Assembly (NCBI GenBank): GCA_036571765.1
Contig: BROE01000001.1
Location: 8,086,961 to 8,150,960, forward strand
Reading direction: 5' to 3'
Source of the DNA: Plecoglossus altivelis
Lineage: Eukaryota > Chordata > Actinopteri > Osmeriformes > Plecoglossidae
Length of the DNA stretch: 64,000 bases
Part shown: one piece after another, positions 34,195 through 44,888 of the stretch
How the letters are laid out: every line of letters begins with the position of its first letter
Numbering within the stretch: position 1 is the first letter of the stretch
Translations under genes and position numbers: made by a program
The notes under the pieces: generated by a model
Seen by the model: only the letters and a program-made list of their open reading frames with translations
Told to the model about the DNA's origin: nothing
Database searches by the model: none

Positions 34195-36804
34195 ATGGAA
34201 GAAAATGGTAATATTACAACAGGCCAGTCCTGAAACAGCAAGGCAATACAGAGTTAGACTTTATTTCATATCCCCAGCTTCTTTCTGTATTTCATGAGGG
34301 GTTGTTTAATCAAATTAAATTAATTGCATCATATAAGGATTTGAATATTTGAATTTGGTGTGGATCACAAATTTTTTTTAAATTTGTTCTACGTTGATGA
34401 GATGAGTCAATGTAAAATATTTAATTGTTTGTAGACAGATTATAGACAGCTAATAACTAATGGTACACTCTCTGTTTCCCAGAGGCCCCAGTCATTGGTC
34501 CCAACCCATGTTTGGTCTCTGTTAACAAGGAGCAAGGAGAGGAGGGACAGTGGAGGGAAAGAGAGTCCTATTGTGAAGATGGAACTGAAGGGTGTGTGAA
34601 AGAATTCCAGTTAGGTACTAAGAAAATAGAAGGATTGAGGAAGGAGGGAACTGGCCAACACCACTTGCCAGTCAAACGAAAAGCCATTGAGTCTAACTGT
34701 CCCAGAGGACAAGAAAAAATAAGAAAAGGAAGCTGCAACGAGCTGGACCGCTGTAAGAGGCTGGCTTTTGGTCCCGCCCTGGGAACACGCAGCATGGCAA
34801 GATGGAGACAAATATCAGGACTTGTGTCAAAACGTTTTCATACATCCAATATTCACTACAAGCAGAAGAAGACACAGACTTCAACAGCAACACACAATGA
34901 CACACAGAGGCCAGCGAGTACCAGGATGCAAACACCTCGCCCTAAGAACACCAACGCTAATAGAAAAACTGTCACTTCACCCCTCGCATGCATGCACATC
35001 CCAGTATCCACCACACACGCCACCAAAAAAGCAGTGAGTCAGAGAGACTTGTGCGTTAATACATACAGCAATCCCCACTGTGGGGTAGAAACACAGAGAC
35101 AACAAGAAAAGACTAAACGTAAATTGTCTTCATGTGCACATGACAAACCAGCACAGGACCTACACACACTCAAAAAGATCAAACGCACTCCATCCACTCA
35201 GCTGGCAGAAGCACGTTTACACTCTTCCCAAACTCCAGCAAAGACAAGTCACTTCTATCCAAGGAACACTGACATACCCACACAGGCAAGAAAAGGTTTG
35301 TTGGCAGTTTCTATGATTATTGAGGAGTAGGCTGTGTTAACACATTTTCTTTTAGGGGATTGATATTAGTAGGTAATAAAAGATAGTGTGTGTGTTTTTG
35401 CACGTACTGTATATGTGGCTATTTGGCTGTGTTCACGACAGAGAGCTATGAGGAGCGGTATGTGAAGGGGGAGCTGATAGGAAACGGCGGCTATGGGAGC
35501 GTCTATGCTGGATTCAGGAAGTCAGACAACCAACCGGTATGTACAGATCAGCACCATGACAGCATAGAGCTGCCTGACAATTTGATGTTCAAGGCTCATT
35601 TGATGTGCATAAATTGTAATATCTGTCCCTCTTCACACAGGTGGCATTGAAGTTTGTGGATCAGTTGAAAATTAAGATGTGGGCTAAGATGGTAAGTAAA
35701 TAGTAAACTGATCAAAGAAATGATCCTGAACATGTTCCAAATTTTTCTAACATGTGCAGACATTTATCTATGTTCATGTTTCCAGTTAGGAAATGAGGGT
35801 GCACTACCACTGGAAATCGCTCTGCTGCGTCATGTATGTCGCTCTCCCAGGTGCAAAGAGGTGGCCCAACTGCTGGATTACTATTGGTTCCCTGGGCCAG
35901 AGGGGGTTGGAATTTATCTTCTAATTTTAGAGCGCCCAATCCCTTGCATGGACCTCTTTAATTACATGCAGGAAGAGAAAGGCTACCTAGAAGAAGGGAT
36001 GGCACAACAAGTGATGAAGCAGGTCAGCCACAACACACCTACACACAGCAGTCTGGAGTTCACAACCCAAATTTGTTTCCAGCACATTTCTAGTAGATTG
36101 TGTTTCTATGTTTGTGGTTCTCCCTTGGTTTTCAGGTTGTGTCTGCCCTGCAACACTGCCACTCGAGGGGAGTGGTACACAGGGACCTGAAGCCAGAAAA
36201 CATCCTCATACAGACGTCCAATTATAACGTCATGCTGCTAGATTTTGGCTCTGCCTCTATACTCAAAGAAGGGCCTTATACCGAAGTGGCAGGTGATGAC
36301 ACACACAGCGCCAATGTAGCACAAAGAGAGATAAGACACCTTCATTTACTCTTTTTGTCACTTTAACAGGGACTCCAGAGTATTTTCCTCCAGAGACTGT
36401 GCTGAAAGGGGAGTATTTTGCCCTACCAGCCACTGTGTGGTCACTTGGGATACTTTTGTTCCAGGTACTCCTTACAGTCTTCATCACTTCCCTTTCAGTT
36501 ATTTAGGCAGTCCTAATACTCAACTGAAAAAGTTTGTTGTCTAGATGGTGTGGGGTGATGTTCCCTTCTACAATGATGCCAGCATTGCCAAGGCAACTCT
36601 TTACTTTCCACGTGGAATATCCAGAGGTAGGAAAATAAGAGTGTGTCTCTGTATATGTGCGTTGGCATTTGTGTGTACACTTGAATGTCAGCTTCAGTTC
36701 TGTGTGTTGCAGATTGTCGTCACCTGATTCGCAGATGTCTATCTGTGTGTCCTCATGACCGACCAACTCTGGAACAGATCCAAGAACACCCATGGATGCA
36801 ATAA
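34195..36804 (+). CDS. PIM-like serine/threonine kinase with long N-terminal extension
   Basis: Nine exons (34195-34207, 34483-35295, 35442-35536, 35641-35691, 35786-36022, 36136-36292, 36370-36464, 36545-36626, 36713-36804) join in frame to 544 residues. Residues 1-275 come mostly from a single 813-nt exon rich in Lys, Thr, Gln and Arg, with no recognisable domain. The kinase domain follows: GNGGYGSVYAG loop, VALKF lysine, the PIM-type hinge LILERPIPCMDLF, HRDLKPEN, LLDFGSAS, TPEYFPPE, VWSLGILLFQMVWGDVPF and a final HPWMQ. All catalytic residues are present. Teleosts carry expanded sets of PIM-like genes, so direct orthology with PIM1-3 (about 310-330 residues) is unlikely. Start choice rests on the 13-nt exon giving a continuous frame; an internal Met is possible. 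Confidence 0.88.
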
Positions 36805-37844
36805 AACTACACACAAATTCAACCACTTTTCATACAATTATCAACGAAGCCAAACAATAAACAATATGAGCATTAAAAAACAGTTTATCACGTCGTTTTT
36901 AAGGGTTCCTTTCCCTCTATCAAATTGAATAGTTCCCTAATTTGGTAATGATGATGCAAATGGCAAAACATAAGCAAGAAACTTCTGCATTAAGTTTTCT
37001 TATGGCAAGCCTTTAAATATTCCTGCATTAGTAGTCAAAGCAATTGTAAATATCAACAATTGTTTTTGACAAATTAGAATTCCAAGCCATTTCGTAGCCT
37101 ATAGTATTTTGACCAATAGGGCTCGTAATCTTTAAAGTTATCTACTATTAATTTGTCAAAATGTTAATTATCGACATTAACGATTCAATTGTCACTGTTG
37201 ACATCGAGTATTCAGTTCTTACAAGTGGTAACACCTACAACAAATGTTTTAAACTCAACCCTGAACATCCACTTCTAGAAATGTGTACATTATATGTGAC
37301 ACTGAGCTCGGATTTTTTTTACTAAAGTAATTAACAGCATCCGTAGCCCCGCCCAGAGCCATAAAAAAAGTATTTCTATAGCTCTGGCCACGCCCACTTG
37401 ACGAAAGGGAAGTTGTGGATTTTCGTCGTAAGATTTTACCCTGAAAGCGAAAAAGAAAATTAGTGGACGACATAAATACGTATGAAAAATGTATGAAAAA
37501 ATGTTGATCAAAGACTCGTAGACCTTTTTTTTTACGACTCATTTCTCTCATTTCAGTCACGATCTATTTGGTTACAAATGAATGTCCCATTTCCTACTCC
37601 ATTGGCGCTGTGACGGTGATTAGTGGAGCGGTGTACACGAGAATGTTGTCTGGCGCGTAATCTTGGTAGCAGGAGAAGCGCATTAATAAAGAATCTAGCT
37701 CGTGAGTATACATTTTATTGCCAAGCTTGAGGGTAAACTGCAGTATAGGAATTCCTTTTACAAACCTGGCTAGTTAGCTAGCTTTTGTCGACACCAACAC
37801 AATGTTTTAGGTAGCTAATAGCTAAAGAACTGGGCAGATAAAGA
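36805..37844. other. intergenic region
   Basis: AATAAA at about 36854 fits the PIM-like gene. The rest shows AT-rich sequence and no supported gene. Antisense frames near 37255-37560 have no family features. Confidence 0.55.
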
Positions 37845-39579
37845 ATGGTGGTCCTGTTTTCAAAACGGATCAACTATGGATGCCTTGAAGCGAAGTAAGT
37901 AACTGGCGATATAAACATCAGCTCAAGTCGTGGCTGGCAGCATGGCTTCATCCAAATGTTGATACAGCATTAACCTGAGGTGATTGTCGGTTACTTGAGC
38001 AATAACGTGAATTATGATGCTAGGTAATCCAAGTTGGTTCTGTATTTAGATCCCCGAGTTTTGATGTTCCAAGAAGTGAGCTGAGGCACATCAGGGTAGG
38101 CATTGCCCACTAAAACTGAAAACTAACACATTTCAAGCACACGCATTTTGTTGTTGTTGACATTTTGAAGATACTGCCTCACTGAGCAGAATGAATTTTG
38201 TAGGTGAGACTTCAGTACTCTCTTAGTTGGAGAGTCTCCATGCGTTCCCAGCAGCAGAAGCACCAAGGAACTGCTAACCACAGCGATGCTGACCCTCAGA
38301 CCAGGATGACAGGGAGACGGCAGATTAGACTGGACACCAGACTGGAGGAGTCCATCACCATCACAGACAGTGTGTTAGACTTGGACATCATTGACTGTAT
38401 CGACAAGCAGTACGACAAGCACCCAGAGCAGCAAGCGGTTGGTGCAGCCTCGGATGGAGAATCTGACGCAGACTCCTGCTGCTCATTTGACAGCAAAGCC
38501 TCTGGCCCCTCCTACCCTGTAGATCAAGCCTCTCTTCTGCAGCCAACTGCCCATCGGGACCTGTGTTCTGGCTGTCAGAAGCTGTTCAGAGCAGTCAAGA
38601 AGAAGACAAGCAGGTCCCAGAGAGACTCTCTTCCAGTAACAGGTGAGCCTGCATACTGACACCACAGCCCCTCCTGCTAGGTCTCTCACAGCTTCACCAT
38701 AACTGGACACCATGTCCTTCAGCTTGACACAGGATTTAATTAATTATTATTTTTTATTTTTGTATTCATCCCACTGTGCTCATGCGCAAAACTTCTTTGT
38801 TGCAGATCCTTCAGACCTGTCATGTGACCAGTGGGTGCTGAAGAAACCATGGAGGCCAAGAAGACTTCCAAACATAAAAGGGTGAGAGTTTGATATTTGT
38901 GTTTTTAATAATGCTATCCGTGACATTTGAAGCTTAACCTGCACACGATGACACTGACATGCCCTGTTATCAATGTTTTCAGGAGACTATGGACCCATGT
39001 GGGTCGAATTAGGAAGAGACAGAAGAACAAGGAGAACAGGAAGCAAATTGAAGCTAGCCAGCGAGCCTGCTCAAGACCACACATCTACCTGCAGAGGTAT
39101 GTAGACGCTTTGGTCAGGCTAACCTTTCAGGCATGATAACCGGAAATTAAACTGCTTAACCTTTTCGTCCCGGATCATGTGTGACTGAACCAGAGCCCTG
39201 ATGTGTGGTCACGCGTGTGCATGTCTGCAGGGCCCTGAGGTGCTGTGTCAGGCAGGCTGTGAGCACTGGACGGAGAGGGAAACGGGGCCGAAGAAAGAGG
39301 AAGCGCCACAGTTCTGATGGCGGTGCACATGTTGTCAAGCGACTCCATCTGGACAACGACTCAGATCCTCAGAGCGACAGGTGTTTAGACCACTCGGAGC
39401 AAGATGACAGCGACTTGCTCATATTAGAAGTCGTTCCTACGTCGGTCACCATGGAAACACCCCTGTTGCCGGATGGTGAGCCTGAGCCGGAGGTCCGGAG
39501 GAACAAGAGCAGTTTCAGAGACTTGCTGGCCCAGCTTCGTTGCAACCGCAGTGTCATCGTTCACGAAGCACGCATGTGA
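37845..39579 (+). CDS. unrecognised basic protein, 357 residues
   Basis: I do not recognise this protein. Six exons (37845-37894, 38050-38095, 38204-38642, 38806-38881, 38983-39096, 39231-39579) have consensus splice sites and join to exactly 358 codons, which supports a real gene. Features in order: an acidic stretch (LDLDIIDCIDKQYDKH, then DGESDADSCC); a CSGCQKLFRAVKKK cysteine pair; CDQWVLKKPWRPRRLP; LWTHVGRIRKRQKNKENRK; CSRPHIYLQR; a strongly basic RRGKRGRRKRKR run that could be a nuclear localisation signal; and a C-terminal SFRDLLAQLRCNRSVIVHEA. Repeated Cys, Trp and Arg-rich blocks suggest a nuclear or nucleolar protein, but that is inference only. AATAAA is at 39678. Translation might instead start at an internal Met encoded at 38240. 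Confidence 0.75.
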
Positions 39580-40781
39580 TGTCCACATAAACATACCTTA
39601 TTTAAGTGTCAGTTATGAATTTCCGCATCTTAGTGTGTGGCACGCCTTCTGCAAACTTGTTATTTATTACTTTCTAAAATAAATATGGATAAAGAAAAAC
39701 TTCACCCTGGCTTTAAATTGTCAACTGCTGTGTAGCGTGTCAGAACTGTGTTTGGCAACGTCCACTGGATGGTGCCACTGCAACTGACACTCAGTCCAGA
39801 ACAATCAGCTGTTGACTGACATGAGTGACAAGGCAGAGCTCAGAGTGGGTGATGACAGGTTACTATAGGGATGAGGATGTGGGGGGAGGATAGAAGGGTG
39901 TGACACTTGAGGCCCCTCAGGAAGTGTATCCTCTTGTTAGAGTTATGGTTACGTCACAAACTAGGTAGTATAGACAGTATATATGTATACTTTAGATGGT
40001 ATAGACAGTATAAAGGTATACTTTAGATGGGAAATATGGTATAGATGTATACTTAAGATGGGAGGCCAAAAGACATCAATAAGGATGTAGCAATGTCTCC
40101 CACAGTCTCAAGTTCATCCATCCTTTAGATAGAGTTGAGAGACTTCAGCTAACACAGTGTGTTGATCATCTCTTGGTAATCTCACACACACGGTTCCTTT
40201 ACAGACACATGCGAGAGAAACCAGCATTTATGTAACGAAACAGAATAGTTAAAAACAATTTCACAAAATACCCCATATTTCATCTGACACATGTCCATTA
40301 TATCATGATGGAGGCAATATTGCAATGCAAATATTTTCATGCAGAAACTCCTACTTTCGGGAGTACTGTTCAGATGTACTTAAGTGTATCCCCAAAGGCA
40401 GCTGCATTGGAATCCCCATATTGCATTTCCTTTTACTCATTGTTAGATTGTCCACAGCATGTTTGCATAATGGCAACATTTAAATTCACACAGTTTTGTC
40501 GTCTAGGGTCAAACAATATGACCAGGACCAAAACAATAAAAGCTGCAGTGTCCACACACACGCACACACACACCGTATCCTGCGATAGAGCCACTATCAG
40601 CACCTGACACCTCGAAAACAGGAAAAGCGTTTTAGCCGGAGTGCAGATGTGAATGAGTGTTTGGGGGAGGAGACTAAGCTGGAGGAGGGGGTGGAGGAGA
40701 GAGGTATTAAACCCCTCTGGAGAGAGAACTGTACTCAGCTCCACACTGCACAGGAGAAAGAGACAGAGGCTCCGCTACAAC
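39580..40781. other. intergenic region upstream of cxcr4
   Basis: A local imperfect repeat ('agatggtatagacagtat' variants, about 39966-40060) is present, plus a short (CA) run at about 40554. No coding sequence is supported. The cxcr4 core promoter should be in the last 150 bp, but I see no unambiguous motif. Confidence 0.5.
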
Positions 40782-42535
40782 ATGTCCTACTATGAGGTAT
40801 GCAAGGTTTGTTGAATTTGGATCTGATCTGTAAGTGTAATAATCTATCTTTAGATAAAGGATGATTATAGTCTGGACTAGAATAGTTGGTCTCAGCAAAT
40901 AGAAAGAGGATGATGCAACTAAAAAACTATGTTTGGTCAACAAACCTTTTCCATTTTGAACATGTTTTCATCCTTATAAATAAACATTTTGGCTTGTGAA
41001 TTTGTTATTCTTTCTCAGTTCATCTACTTGTGTCTTTCTACAAATCTCATGACCATTGCCATCTCTCTACTCTTCCTGTCCGTCACTCTCTCTCTACAGC
41101 ATATTGTGTTTGACTATGACATAAATGACACTGGTTCTGGCTCTGGTTCTGGAGACTTGGGGGTGGACCTGGAGGAGCCGTGTGACCTGGATCAAGTGAT
41201 AACCCCTGACCTCCAGCGAGTGTTCCTTCCTGTGGTCTACGGCTTCATCTTCGTCCTGGGCATCACTGGGAATGGCCTGGTGGTGATTGTGCTTGGCTGC
41301 CAGCGTAGGTGAGAATAAAGATGGAGAAAGATGACTAAAATGGGATTAGTTTAGCTCTGTAGCATTCATTAGACTTTGTGCATTGTACTTTCTTCAATTT
41401 AAGACTCTTATATGTTTATTGTATGCGCCTTCCTGCCAAAGTAAATTCCTTCTTTGTGTGAACTTACATGGCGAACGACACGAAATTCAGATTGTGAGAT
41501 AGAAGATGACAAGTGTTTATCTAATTGTCCCCAGGTCCAAACTGGGTCTGACCGACCGCTATCGGCTTCACCTCTCTGCTGCCGATCTCCTCTTTGTGCT
41601 GGCACTCCCGTTCTGGGCGACGGACGCCGCACTGACGGACTGGCGTTTTGGATTAAGTGCCTGTGTGTGCGTGCACGTCATCTACACGGTGAACCTCTAT
41701 GGAAGCGTGCTCATCCTGGCCTTCATCAGTCTGGACCGCTACCTAGCAGTAGTCAAAGCAACAGACACACACACCTCAAGCATGAGACAGCTACTGGCAC
41801 GGAGACTGGTGTATGTAGGTGAGTGTCTCTAGCCTCATCCCTTATCTTTGTCTCCATGCCTCTGTACTTGATATATCTCTCGTATTCGTTATCTCCTGAT
41901 CTAACTACCAATCCTCCCTTATCCCCTCTCTTTTTCCAGGAGCCTGGTTGCCTGCAGCACTCTTGGCAGTGCCAGACCTCTTGTTTGCCAGAACTCAGGA
42001 AGCAGGAGATGGGGTGATGCTGTGCCAGCGGTTATACCCAGCTGACAACGCTCCTCTCTGGGTTTCGGTGTTCCACCTGCAGCTGGTGTTGGTGGGGTTG
42101 CTGATACCAGGCTTAGTATTGCTGGTGTGCTACTGTGTCATCGTGTCGAGGCTGACCCGCGGGCCTCTGGGAGGCCAGAGACAGAAGCGCAGAGCCGTCA
42201 GAACCACTGTGGCGTTGGTCCTCTGCTTCTTCCTGTGTTGGCTCCCTTATGGTGCTGGCATCACTGTGGATGCCCTCATGCGTCTAGAGGTCCTTCCCAG
42301 GGGTTGTAGTCTGGAGGTGGTACTGGGGGTGTGGCTAGCGGTGGCTGAACCAATGGCATTTGCCCATTGCTGCTTAAATCCACTGCTGTACGCCTTCCTG
42401 GGGGCAGGCTTCAAGAGCTCCGCCAGACGGGCGTTGACACTAAGTCGTGTCTCCAGTCTGAAGATTCTACCGCGTAGACGCCCAGGAACCTCAACCACTA
42501 CAGAGTCTGAGTCATCTAGTCTGCACTCCAGCTAA
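40782..42535 (+). CDS. cxcr4: CXC chemokine receptor 4
   Basis: This is the receptor for CXCL12, a seven-helix GPCR that guides cell migration. Four exons (40782-40796, 41100-41308, 41535-41818, 41940-42535) give 367 residues (human 352). The acidic tyrosine-bearing N-terminus is MSYYEHIVFDYDIND, with Gly/Ser repeats after it. Conserved receptor features are GNGLVV, LALPFWATDA (ligand Asp in helix 2), the DRYLAVV motif, a CWLPYGAGITVDALM helix 6 with its Asp, EPMAFAHCCLNPLLYAFLG in helix 7, and the serine-rich TESESSSLHSS tail. The first intron after five codons is the one known for CXCR4; the two introns inside the body of the receptor are extra. Whether this is the a or b teleost copy cannot be told. 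AATAAA is at 42705. Proximity to mcm6 matches the human order. Confidence 0.97.
41395..41500 (+). mobile_element. retrotransposon 3'-tail fragment in cxcr4 intron 2
   Basis: The stretch around 'cttcctgccaaagtaaattc' followed by 'acatggcgaa' resembles the tail described at 5150-5332 ('cctgccacagtaaattc', 'gcatagcgaataaa'). It is diverged and has lost the terminal tandem. It occupies roughly the middle half of this 226-bp intron. Confidence 0.45.
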
Positions 42536-44888
42536 CAGAATATGGGTGTGGATGGAGGTGTGGTTTGGGTGAGGGTGTTGATGTTTTGTCCTGTATAAGA
42601 GTGGAGGGTAGTATGCTGGTCCATGACTTGCCCTTGACTGAAAGATGAACTTTTTCTGTAAATATGGTTTGTGGGTCACTGTTTTCTTTTTTGTGTTTAT
42701 TTACAATAAAATTTCAAATTACATTTCCTCAATCTTGGTTACTCTTCCTGTCTCTCCGAGTTGTCAGTGCGCGTGTTTGTGTTTTGTAGCGTTTCAATTA
42801 TTTTGGAAGTGTCCCCCCCCACTCCCTCTCCAGTTACTGCTGGTAGTATTGGATGTGTCTATATCACTATCATCATCAACAGACACCCCACTATGACACA
42901 ACTTCTCATGATGGTTTCTGAGCAAACATGTAAAAAGCAATGAAACATTATAATGAGAATGAAACTAGGTTTCAGACTAGTGGCTTGGGCCAGGTGTTTA
43001 TAAATGAGTCACTGTGTGAAAACTGTTGAAGGATACCCTATGAGCTGCAGCATATGTGTGTGTCTGTGTGTCTGTGGGGTGTGGGGGTGTGTGGGGGGGT
43101 AGTTAAGACAGTTAGTGGGAAACCTTAAGTTGTGAATCGGTTGCCAGCTGATAGAAGAAAGGGGGGAAGGAGGGGGGTGGTTGTCAGTCCATTTTCCCAG
43201 CGCCTCATGCACGCACACAAACACAAACATTTCCCACTCACACATTTCCACCTGGAAGTCAAAGTAACAGAAGCTGGAAGTTTACTGTGTCAAAGTTTCC
43301 TGTAGGCGTGAAGAGAAGGATTAGGAGATAAATAATTGTAGAAGGAAGAGGAGATAACTTAAGGAAGCAACACCTAACTTCTGTATACAGATTTGGTGTA
43401 AAACCTTCCACGTACTCTCATGTAGGTCTACTGTTGCAGTCATTCCCTTGCATCTTTTATATGCCAACGTCACACACACAAACAATGCTCTTCTATTAAT
43501 AGGGTCTCAAAACAGGACATACTTCCTCCTCCTTATTTTAACATAAACAAGGAGCAAAACACATTATTACAATGCCACATCAACAGTATCGACATTCGGT
43601 TCCTACACATCCTTTTAATCCATTACTTTTCCCCTTCCATAAAACATTAATCTTCAATTCTTTCACGTCTGCCCCCAGGCATATTGCTCCCCTCCATCTT
43701 CATCATCTCTTCCCATCTTTCTAATTCCCATCGGAAAAGTCCTGAGCTGGAGCAATGTGTGTGTGTGTTTGTTTATTTGTTTGCTTGTTTGTAAGCCTGA
43801 AAGTGTGTGTGTGTATGTGTGTTTGTGTGAATGTGTACGTGTGTATGTGTGAGAGTGTGTACGTGTGTATGTGACCTGTTTGCAGATGGTCAAGTTTTGT
43901 GTCCAAGTCAGACAGACACAGCTTCCTGTGGCTGAACAATCGTGGGAAAATCACAGAGAGAAAGACAGATGGACTGCCTCTCAGTAGAGTACAAAGGCTG
44001 CCTGACATATTTTACAGGTGGATTAGGAGGCGAACAGTTCACTATGAGCACAAGCACAAGCATGGTATGGGTCTGGTGGGTAAATGTTGAGCACAGAACA
44101 GACACTTGACCACTGCACATTGTGGTTCTCAAACCACTACCAAGGACGCATTGTAACTCAACGACAGACATCTTGCTTTATAGTTGTTTTTAGCAGTTAA
44201 CATGTAATTTGATCGTTCTTCGTTTATCGTTGTTCTATTGCTGATCTTGGTAAAGCAAAACACAGAACGACGTAGATCAACTGTGGGTTGCTAATCTGGG
44301 TATTTTAAAAAGTGGTATAGCGCCCCTGTGGTGAGAATGTGATTTTGTCGCTTCTCCGAGAAGTTTATTTTGGGCCAGTAATACTGGTTTCGATGTATTA
44401 TACAGATTTAGCAGCTGATAGCAAACGTTAAGTGTTCAACTTTGACGTTTGCTGGCCATGGCAATCTAGTTCTATTGCACAGAAACATATTAAATATAGT
44501 TTATTATCCTCGGCCTTTTATCTACATGACATATAACTCACATTTTTAACCAATATTAACAGACTGGGGTTGCTGTACTTATTCATTACTTTCCTATTCC
44601 GTTAGAGGCGTGTTCTCATTAAAACATGTATACAAAAGAATACGCCATAAATGTGAATTGTGAACATTTTTGGATTGGTTGCTTGGTAGTTTACAATTTG
44701 CATAGTGTCCGATTCTAAGGACATGATTGGTTTATAGTGGCGCGCCAAATGTCACATGGTTGTACTTTCGCGCGAAAAGACTGCTGCTTCTTCCTCCAAC
44801 GTGCCTCGAACAGTCGGATCCGAGGGGTAAAAACAGTTATCACGTTGTTCATACATTTTTTTAATTACTGTTCTCATACCATAATAAT
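42536..44888. other. intergenic region between cxcr4 and mcm6
   Basis: The interval contains short GT and CA runs (43059-43100, 43757-43873) and a poly-C run near 42816. No gene is supported; the mcm6 promoter at its end is listed separately. Confidence 0.55.
44724..44777 (+). promoter_or_regulatory. mcm6 promoter: CCAAT box and two E2F palindromes
   Basis: Reading towards the start codon: GATTGG (inverted CCAAT, 44725-44730), TGGCGCGCCAAA (44738-44749) and TTTCGCGCGAAA (44766-44777). The last is a perfect palindrome and matches the E2F consensus on both strands. All lie 110-165 bp before the ATG. Vertebrate MCM genes are classical E2F targets. Confidence 0.75.

Noticed and set aside
37255..37560. 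101-codon minus-strand frame starting MTEMREMSRKKK
   Set aside because: No neighbouring exons, no recognised motif and AT-rich context; likely chance.
37876..37893. Alternative ATG (MDALKR) for the unrecognised gene
   Set aside because: In that frame the next exon meets a stop within about 17 codons; the ATG at 37845 gives a continuous 357-residue frame.
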